The notes under the pieces are model-generated. The model saw only the letters and a program-made list of their open reading frames with translations. It did not search any database and was not told the DNA's origin. Of a stretch of 51,862 bases of DNA, positions 46,168 to 51,862 are shown piece after piece (the first letter of the stretch is position 1; each line of letters opens with the position of its first letter). The stretch spans positions 1-51,862 of IMG/VR virus record IMGVR_UViG_3300049791_000030. The stretch is one strand, 5' to 3'. This DNA comes from a virus. The position numbers were made by a program, and so were the translations under genes.

Positions 46168-46438
46168 TCTTATATAACTCCATTTGATCAGCCTTATTCT
46201 TACGAATCTTATTCATCTGCTTTTCCCACTTACCAATACAACCAACATTGGTATTCTGAGCAATAGCTAAATCAATAAGGCTTTCACCAGCACTCACTGG
46301 CCTACAAGGGTTTACCAGCAAACTGTCCGGTGGGAAGACATTGGTCACTGTCGGGGTAGACACTACACCAGCCGTTGCGAAGCAGCCCTGTAACATTAGG
46401 ACTAAGAAGCCCATCATCAGGCAAGAAATTGCTTTCAT
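46157..46438 (-). CDS. Outer-membrane spanin (Rz1-like lipoprotein)
   Basis: 93 residues with a lipoprotein signal: LMLQGC with lipidated Cys19. The mature part has a Pro/Thr stretch (VVSTPTVTNVFPP) typical of Rz1. It lies mostly inside the inner-spanin gene in another frame, as in the classical Rz/Rz1 pair, and would fuse the outer to the inner membrane at lysis. Confidence 0.82.
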   Translation of the reverse strand: MKAISCLMMGFLVLMLQGCFATAGVVSTPTVTNVFPPDSLLVNPCRPVSAGESLIDLAIAQNTNVGCIGKWEKQMNKIRKNKADQMELYKNVK

Positions 46439-46799
46439 TTTTAATAGTCTCTTGTTTAACGTTCACTCTTAATGGAGTGGTGGTTTTCTTTACAGTAGCC
46501 AGTTCTTTGAGTTGGGTATTGATAGGAGAAATACCTTCATCAATCTTACTTTTCTCCAGAATCAATTCAGCACCAGCTTTGTCACTCAATTCACAAGACA
46601 AATACTTCAAGTTAAGGGACTTTTCCCTCTCTGCAATCGTTTCCTGAGCTTCTTTGAGTGCATATACAGCTACAGCTTTATCGTTTGATAAGGAGTAAGA
46701 AAGATAGCCAAAAGACAGGGTACTGAGAGACAATCCAAGGATGATACTGAGCGTTGCTCCGAACGTTAGGCTATTGAACATTCTCTTCTTCCATATCAT
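46302..46799 (-). CDS. Inner-membrane spanin (Rz-like)
   Basis: 165 residues from the ATG at 46799; the ATG at 46781 is an alternative. Signal-anchor segment after a basic start (IWKKR, then LTFGATLSIILGLSL), then a periplasmic coiled coil (ALKEAQETIAEREKSLNL). Overlaps the holin gene upstream and the outer-spanin gene downstream. Confidence 0.78.
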   Translation of the reverse strand: MIWKKRMFNSLTFGATLSIILGLSLSTLSFGYLSYSLSNDKAVAVYALKEAQETIAEREKSLNLKYLSCELSDKAGAELILEKSKIDEGISPINTQLKELATVKKTTTPLRVNVKQETIKNESNFLPDDGLLSPNVTGLLRNGWCSVYPDSDQCLPTGQFAGKPL

Positions 46800-47004
46800 C
46801 TTCAAACTGGGCAATAAACTTACCCAGAAATCCCAACCCAGCAACGACAGTCATAGCCAATATGATATAGACAGGGCTCAATGAAACAAGTCCCATCCCA
46901 AGCACCACACTAATCCCATAAGACAATGAGATGAACAGGTTTGCAATTAAACTTAGTGCCGAGTACGAGCGTAAATGCTTTTTCCAATCACTGATTACTT
47001 TCAT
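46771..47004 (-). CDS. Putative holin
   Basis: 77 residues with two or three hydrophobic segments (about 15-37 and 44-64) and a very acidic tail (FEDDMEEENVQ). Located directly after the endolysin gene, which is the usual place. It would depolarise the inner membrane and release the SAR endolysin. Confidence 0.7.
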   Translation of the reverse strand: MKVISDWKKHLRSYSALSLIANLFISLSYGISVVLGMGLVSLSPVYIILAMTVVAGLGFLGKFIAQFEDDMEEENVQ

Positions 47005-47515
47005 TGACTAAATCCTTCACTTCCAAGGGAACTTCTCCCATACAATATTGGTATTCTTTTGTTCGCCTAGTCACAAGCCCGTTCAACTTCTTACCTTTCG
47101 CATAAATCCAACGGGTAAGCTCCAAGCAAGCTCCTCCATAATTCCTAGCATTCAACCTTTTAAGCATTGTGCTAGAAGAGAAGTTACCAATGCCTACGTT
47201 GTAGACAAAGGAAAGCATTGCAGCATGTTGGTAATCAGATTTGAATGGAACTTTCACAACAGACATTAATTGCTTATCGTGTTTGATAAGATCTTTTGCA
47301 AATACTTCGTCACATTGATCTACAGTGAAGGTTTGCCCAAGTTTAAGCTCTGGCCCTACGTGACCTCTACAGGAAGTCACAATATTTACAGGGTCTAGGT
47401 ATGTTTTAGTTACAAGACCCTCCGAAGGTGAGACTAGGAAGGCTCCAGAAATGGCGAGTGCAGAACCCAAGCCAACTCCAAGAAGCTTTTTATACAAATT
47501 GGAGCTGGTTGACAT
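46988..47515 (-). CDS. SAR endolysin, glycoside hydrolase family 24 lysozyme
   Basis: 175 residues. The N-terminus is a weakly hydrophobic Gly/Ala-rich signal-anchor-release segment (about 11-28). The phage lysozyme triad has the exact spacing Glu32-x8-Asp41-x5-Thr47 (EGLVTKTYLDPVNIVT), and GHVG follows. It hydrolyses the glycan strands of peptidoglycan and is activated when it leaves the membrane. First gene of the lysis cassette proper. Confidence 0.9.
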   Translation of the reverse strand: MSTSSNLYKKLLGVGLGSALAISGAFLVSPSEGLVTKTYLDPVNIVTSCRGHVGPELKLGQTFTVDQCDEVFAKDLIKHDKQLMSVVKVPFKSDYQHAAMLSFVYNVGIGNFSSSTMLKRLNARNYGGACLELTRWIYAKGKKLNGLVTRRTKEYQYCMGEVPLEVKDLVNESNQ

Positions 47516-47532
47516 GTCAAACCCTCATAAAG

Positions 47533-47700
47533 TTAATTAACCGTGAACTGTAGTTTAGCCATAAAATCTAAGTACCGCTGATCCATATCCTCCACTTCAC
47601 CTAGAAACTTAATAGCTTCGGGGTCTTGTTCTCCACAGAAAACAGAAACAATAACTAGCTTCGTACTGTCCGCGAACTGCACATGCTTGAGAATAGTCAT
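47533..47700 (-). CDS. Hypothetical small protein
   Basis: 55 residues, begins MTILKHVQFADSTKL; strand then acidic helix. The ATG overlaps the stop of the tail-fibre gene (TAATG), so translation is probably coupled. No family recognised. Confidence 0.55.
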   Translation of the reverse strand: MTILKHVQFADSTKLVIVSVFCGEQDPEAIKFLGEVEDMDQRYLDFMAKLQFTVN

Positions 47701-48806
47701 TAGATAGTATACTCACTGAGGGATGCAGTGGATGTCATCGTGCCCGATGTCGCATTAGTAGTCAGATACACAATTCCTAACTCAGCAATGCTCAACTTTG
47801 AAAAGACACCGGTAACTAGAGGTGCTACAACCCCCACTGGTGGGACTACCCCCAATTGCTGAACCCCTACAGCTGCTGTCGAAGCCAATGCTACAGATAC
47901 ACTGGAAGATGTTGTTGTTGTACACGTCAGTAGTCCAGTGATGGTCTTGGTTGCTGATGGGACTAATGACGTGATGGATACAGGAGTGTTCGTCTGGTTA
48001 ACAGATGTGACAACGATAAAAATAGACGCAATGCTGATGCTTCGCCCAACTTGTGAACCAACAATAAACTGGGATGATCCGTTGGTTCGCCAAGCGCTAA
48101 CAAGCGCTGATGCAGTGTAACCACTTGGCATATTAGCACCAGAGTAGATAGTACCACTAGAGGTTGTCTGATTACAGGCCAGCAATGCAGATGCTTGAGT
48201 TGTTGGGTTATAGATCAAGTAGAGAGATACAAAACCTGATGCAGGCGCTGTACCAGTGTCCATACCACCTACACCAGTAGTGCTGAGGTTAATTGACTTA
48301 CTAACACTATTGATTTTGTAAGGTAGTCCACCTAGCGAAGATCCAACTACTACCGAATCAGCAGTCATAGAGGCTGTAGCTGAAGCTGTTGTGACAGACA
48401 TCTTTAGGTTACTAGAATCCCCTATAATAGCCCCGCCTAGAGATTGGGCAGTTACTAAAGCTGCTGGCGTAACAAACGCAATTGTCCAATAAGTGTCTGT
48501 AGCATCAGTGGTCGGATTTTGACCAACACTATCAGTAACAGCTACATAAATATTACCGTCACTGCCCTGAACATAGGAACGTTCACCAGAAGTCGTGAAG
48601 TAATATTCACCAGTGGAGGACCAAACACTAATACCCTTTTGCAAGATATGAGCAATAGCAGTATCTTGACGATTCTGACTCCAGTTTTCCCATTGGAAAG
48701 GAGGGACTTCAGCGGTCCACCCTGTTTGTACTTTTACATTACTGGGGGCTACGATAGAGCCCCCAGAGGACCACAAGTACGTGTAGTCGGGTTTAGAGAT
48801 TTCCAT
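47700..48806 (-). CDS. Tail-fibre-like protein
   Basis: 368 residues. The first 60 residues (YLWSSGGSIVAPS..K.QTGW..EVPPFQWEN) match a module found near the start of many podo- and myovirus tail proteins. Residues about 60-115 form a small carbohydrate-module-like repeat (YYFTTSGERSYVQGSDGNIYVA). The rest is a Ser/Thr/Ala/Val-rich beta structure. Likely a receptor-binding or fibre-associated component; its exact position in the tail is unknown. Confidence 0.72.
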   Translation of the reverse strand: MEISKPDYTYLWSSGGSIVAPSNVKVQTGWTAEVPPFQWENWSQNRQDTAIAHILQKGISVWSSTGEYYFTTSGERSYVQGSDGNIYVAVTDSVGQNPTTDATDTYWTIAFVTPAALVTAQSLGGAIIGDSSNLKMSVTTASATASMTADSVVVGSSLGGLPYKINSVSKSINLSTTGVGGMDTGTAPASGFVSLYLIYNPTTQASALLACNQTTSSGTIYSGANMPSGYTASALVSAWRTNGSSQFIVGSQVGRSISIASIFIVVTSVNQTNTPVSITSLVPSATKTITGLLTCTTTTSSSVSVALASTAAVGVQQLGVVPPVGVVAPLVTGVFSKLSIAELGIVYLTTNATSGTMTSTASLSEYTI

Positions 48807-48829
48807 AATTATCCTTTAGTCAAAACTCT

Positions 48830-48858
48830 TGACAGTTAGTTGTTTATAGTTCACAATA
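48830..48858 (+). promoter_or_regulatory. Sigma70-type promoter
   Basis: TTGACA, 17-base spacer, CACAAT, ahead of the plus-strand gene at 48890 inside a minus-strand region. Confidence 0.5.
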
Positions 48859-48889
48859 TTCCTTCAAAATACATAGGAGTTTTAATAAA

Positions 48890-49573
48890 ATGAAATTAGT
48901 GAAAGGTTGGGGAATTAATGACACCGAACTATCTGGGCCTTCATGCACTGTTCGGGATGAGTTTGGGAGAAAAACAGTCTACCCGGATTATGCGATGTGG
49001 TATGGAATGTTGGTAAGGTCTTTTTGTGAAAAAGAAACACAAAGAAACCCATCCACAAGTACTTCTATGTGTTCGGAACTTTGGAAATTACGTTCTGAAT
49101 TTCAAAAGTGGTACTTTAACCAAGAAACTTACCTAGATAACTCCGGTAATAGGCTTTACTTAGATAAGGACATTCTTGTTATAGGAAATAATGAGTACCA
49201 CCCAGATAAGTGCTGTTTAGTTCCTCCCTACATAAACACTATTTTAAATTGTGGTGTGTCAAAGGACAATGGTGGGCTTATGTGGGCTAGTTATTGCCCA
49301 CCTTACGTAGGAAGACCACTACTAAATAAACCTTACCAGTGTTCCCTCACAACATCTGAAGGTAAAACTAAACATGTGGCCTATTATAAAACGGAACAAG
49401 AAGCACATTTTCGAGGACAACTAGAAAAAGCCAACTACATTGAGTATGTACTAGAAAATAAATACAAACAAGAGAAGTCTTTCAATCAGAATGTCTATAA
49501 TGCACTGCTTTATAGAGTTAATTATTTACGAGATTGTAGTGAGCAACAGAAAGTCATAACTATTTTACTATGA
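48890..49573 (+). CDS. Putative homing endonuclease (LDK-GN-Y family)
   Basis: 227 residues, ATG 11 bases after ATAGGAG (48873-48879 region). The core matches that of the protein at 2995-3771: W..M..R, then LW.L..EF..W, then LYLDKDI..IGN.EY.P..C..VPP..N. The C-terminus has an AP2-like helix (KTEQEAHFRGQLEKA). Own promoter and own terminator, opposite orientation to the tail genes on both sides: a typical insertion. Nuclease activity is inferred. Confidence 0.68.
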   Translation: MKLVKGWGINDTELSGPSCTVRDEFGRKTVYPDYAMWYGMLVRSFCEKETQRNPSTSTSMCSELWKLRSEFQKWYFNQETYLDNSGNRLYLDKDILVIGNNEYHPDKCCLVPPYINTILNCGVSKDNGGLMWASYCPPYVGRPLLNKPYQCSLTTSEGKTKHVAYYKTEQEAHFRGQLEKANYIEYVLENKYKQEKSFNQNVYNALLYRVNYLRDCSEQQKVITILL

Positions 49574-49580
49574 TTTTAAA

Positions 49581-49598
49581 TAGCCCTTTAAAGGGCTA
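49581..49598 (+). terminator. Intrinsic terminator
   Basis: Perfect palindrome with 9-base arms TAGCCCTTT/AAAGGGCTA followed by TTATCTC, eight bases after the stop at 49573. Confidence 0.75.
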
Positions 49599-49848
49599 TT
49601 ATCTCACTCAATGTGGTTCTTCCTAATTAGTTGACAGGGCCAGCCGTATCATTTGCCTTTGTGCCGAAATCTTGCATGTTGAGGTGCCCCTGTTAAGTGT
49701 TTGTCAGTATACAGCATGGGCTTGCGCAATGGTCTGCGCCTCTTGGGCTTTTTCCGGATGGTGATAGAGCCCGCGAGGTTTAACCTCGCGGGGCTTCCGA
49801 GATATAATCAAGCATCCCACCGAAGCGAGCTAACGAAGGGTGAGTATT
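49599..49848. other. Gene-free interval with strong GC-rich hairpin
   Basis: About 250 bases between convergent genes. An inverted repeat CCCGCGAGG/CCTCGCGGG (49770-49778 with 49784-49792) is the only clear structure; it lacks a T tract on either strand. The interval becomes GC-rich at about 49690, as does the tailspike gene, so it may have arrived together with it. Confidence 0.5.
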
Positions 49849-51862
49849 TTACGCAGTCCAAGTACCCGGAGTACCGGCAGCAGAGCACCGCAACCCTAAG
49901 CCAGTACCAGAACTGCCGATGTTCATCTGAACGTCACCCAGCGAGTATTTGCCTGTAGTTGGTGCCGTATTGCCGCCCCAAGAAATACGCTGAAGCGCAC
50001 CGGGCTGCACAGGATCAGGACCTCGGGAAGTCACGAGCGGGTCAATATAGTAATTTGTGCCAGCCGCCATTCCAATCACTGCAAGCCGGTCAAGAAACAT
50101 CGTATTTGTACCCAAGTTCTCAACCCCATACTTAGCCACGATTGATCCGCTGGTAACCTCCCGGTTGTGCTTGTATGCACACCCCCCACCAAAGATTGTA
50201 TCAGTAGCTCCAGAGGCGACGTAAAATCCGCTGTATACACCCGTAGCGCCACAACTGGCGTTATGTACTATCGTGCTGCGAATATCCACATCATTACTAT
50301 GAATCTCAATGCCATGCCCACCAGCGCCGGAAACCACAAAGTCAGCGACTGTCAGCGCCATTGCACCCACAGCCTTGATCGCGCTGAATTGATGCGTCGT
50401 GGTGTTGATGTTCTTTAGCTTGCAAGCGTCAATGTCGAATGTACGGTAACCGTCAAGTGTGAAACCAGTCGAATCAAGATCTGCGAATGCCCCGGCAGCC
50501 CGGTTGCTTGCTAGCGCGGTAATCTCACTCTGCCCAGCGAAGCCGCGCATGATCCTCACAGTATCATCTGCGTGCCCACCAGTCACAATAAGCTCAAGTG
50601 CTTGCGAAAGAGGGTTGACATAAAACACAGAATCCACGGAAGACAGCAACCGACCCATGGAGTGGTATTTGCAGTTATGGAACTCAAATACGCGCTGATC
50701 CTCAGAGCCAACAGGCACACGTTCCATGGAAAACGCACGCTGGCTGTTTGAGAACACGCAATTATTGAAGCGTATATTACGGGCTCTGAAGTTAATAACT
50801 GACGCGCCTGCCCGAACGTATATAAATCCGACCGAATCAATGCGGGCGTCAGCGTGCCCGTCATTTAAAGTGACATCAAAGTTTAGGGCATCTTGCGTGT
50901 CATTAAGGGCTCTACCGGTGATTGCTCCTTGCAGAATCAGGCGCTCCATGGCCAAGCCACTGTGCTTTACATTAAACATCGGTACAGCGGCGTTCATGAA
51001 TTGCATAACGAACTGGTCGTATGACCCGGCGCTGTTATGGCCTCGTAGGTGTGTGCCCGCTGCGGTGATATCAAGGTTTCCGTTTAGGTACGCCATGCCG
51101 CGAGCAGGGTGTTCAATCTCTGCGCCGAATGGCAGGCCAGCTAGGATGTTCTGATAGGCCGCGTTGTTGTAAGCTGCGTCGGCTAGATCACCAGTTATGC
51201 GCAGGTAGCGACTAGCGTCGACAATCAACGGGCCAGTTTGCAGCGCGCCTGCAAGCACCGACCATGCACTCCTGTCGTACTCCTTGTCGATGGCTTCTAG
51301 TTCTGCACCAACCGTGCTGCCAGTCCCGTCTGGGGCCAATACCCCCACTACCCCGGCTCCCTTGAGCGGATCGGTAGCATTGGCGAGGTCAGTTGAATTT
51401 ACTTTAGACGCAAGTGCTGTAGCGACCGTGCCGCTTTGGTAGCCTACTAACGCCGCGCCTTTGCTCGGGTCGGTAGGGTCTGCCAGATCTACAGTACTAA
51501 CCTTAGTTGCTATCGAGGCATCAATAATATCTACAGCATCATCAAAATCAGTAGTGTCGACCTTAGTACCCAACGCTGTATCAACAGTGGTGTGATACGC
51601 CGGATCATTATTGATCGCAGTTGCCAACTCACTAAGGTTCATCTTAAGAGTTAGTGCACCACCATCAAACTGATAGACTTCACCAGTAGTTCTCAGCGTC
51701 ACCTCAAACCACTTAGGTGTAGGACTAGAATACCTTACACCTTCTGCATCAAAGTATAGGCGGTTATCAGCAGTATTAAAATAAGCTGTACCATCTGCAA
51801 TAGCTGGCAAACTTGCTACAATAGCATCAATGTTACGGTCATGGAGGTAGGAGAACTTAACC
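49849..51862 (-). CDS. Tailspike, right-handed beta-helix type (5' end missing)
   Basis: At least 671 codons; the frame is open to the right edge of the window and no ribosome site is visible, so the true start lies outside. N-terminal part: small beta domains (GTAYFNTADNRLYFD) and a repeated region with DLADPTDPSKGAALVGY and DLANATDPLKGAGVVGV, seen as a linker in capsule-degrading tailspikes. The rest has the pattern of a parallel beta-helix with IRFNNCVF- and VDIRSTIVHN-type rungs. Such proteins usually bind and cut a host surface polysaccharide; the enzymatic activity is inferred. Base composition changes along the gene (see findings). Confidence 0.8.
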   Translation of the reverse strand, partial: VKFSYLHDRNIDAIVASLPAIADGTAYFNTADNRLYFDAEGVRYSSPTPKWFEVTLRTTGEVYQFDGGALTLKMNLSELATAINNDPAYHTTVDTALGTKVDTTDFDDAVDIIDASIATKVSTVDLADPTDPSKGAALVGYQSGTVATALASKVNSTDLANATDPLKGAGVVGVLAPDGTGSTVGAELEAIDKEYDRSAWSVLAGALQTGPLIVDASRYLRITGDLADAAYNNAAYQNILAGLPFGAEIEHPARGMAYLNGNLDITAAGTHLRGHNSAGSYDQFVMQFMNAAVPMFNVKHSGLAMERLILQGAITGRALNDTQDALNFDVTLNDGHADARIDSVGFIYVRAGASVINFRARNIRFNNCVFSNSQRAFSMERVPVGSEDQRVFEFHNCKYHSMGRLLSSVDSVFYVNPLSQALELIVTGGHADDTVRIMRGFAGQSEITALASNRAAGAFADLDSTGFTLDGYRTFDIDACKLKNINTTTHQFSAIKAVGAMALTVADFVVSGAGGHGIEIHSNDVDIRSTIVHNASCGATGVYSGFYVASGATDTIFGGGCAYKHNREVTSGSIVAKYGVENLGTNTMFLDRLAVIGMAAGTNYYIDPLVTSRGPDPVQPGALQRISWGGNTAPTTGKYSLGDVQMNIGSSGTGLGLRCSAAGTPGTWTA

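Noticed and set aside
49701-49958. 85-codon plus-strand frame between the endonuclease and tailspike genes
   Set aside because: Runs into the tailspike gene in antisense and through the GC hairpin, with no ribosome site.

Overview
The window is a piece of a tailed bacteriophage genome (Caudoviricetes). It is AT-rich, very densely packed with genes that overlap by ATGA, TGATG or TAATG junctions, and has no tRNA genes, ribosomal genes or host housekeeping genes. A Gram-negative host is indicated by a SAR-type endolysin with an embedded inner/outer spanin pair. A pseudomonad host is suggested, but not proven, by a hydrolase that closely resembles the intracellular medium-chain-length polyhydroxyalkanoate depolymerase (PhaZ) of Pseudomonas. 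The genus cannot be fixed from sequence inspection alone.

Layout. (1) 1-12.5 kb, plus strand: cytosine-5 DNA methyltransferase, PhoH-like ATPase, ClpP-like protease, dCMP deaminase, the PhaZ-like hydrolase, two putative homing endonucleases and about 30 small genes of unknown function. (2) 12.5-13.2 kb: a convergent, gene-free interval bounded by hairpins. (3) 13.2-26.9 kb, minus strand: about 48 very small genes, mostly unrecognisable, driven by about 15 sigma70-type promoters; this looks like an early, host-takeover region. It includes a possible 2OG-Fe(II) dioxygenase-like protein and a winged-helix/GIY-YIG fusion preceded by about 580 bases of hairpin-rich non-coding sequence. (4) 26.9-27.2 kb: divergent control region. 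(5) 27.2-45.4 kb, plus strand: T7-type replication module (primase-helicase, family A polymerase, single-stranded DNA-binding protein, 5'-3' exonuclease, HNH endonuclease), then metallophosphoesterase, DUF3310 protein, MazG-like pyrophosphohydrolase, ThyX, and class I ribonucleotide reductase small and large subunits, followed by an HNH homing endonuclease. (6) 45.4-51.9 kb, minus strand: lysis cassette (endolysin, holin, overlapping spanins, two more membrane-anchored coiled-coil proteins), a tail-fibre-like protein, a putative homing endonuclease inserted in the opposite orientation, and a large GC-rich tailspike that runs off the right edge.

How it works together. The dCMP deaminase, ThyX, MazG-like protein and NrdA/NrdB remodel the nucleotide pool for the T7-type replisome. 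The PhaZ-like enzyme could release stored carbon from host polyester granules. No RNA polymerase gene is present here, and the promoters match sigma70 consensus, so transcription in this part most likely uses host RNA polymerase. A recurring device is a terminator hairpin fused to the next promoter, with the -35 box in the hairpin loop, which separates consecutive transcription units in very little space. Virion head genes, packaging genes and most tail genes lie outside the window.
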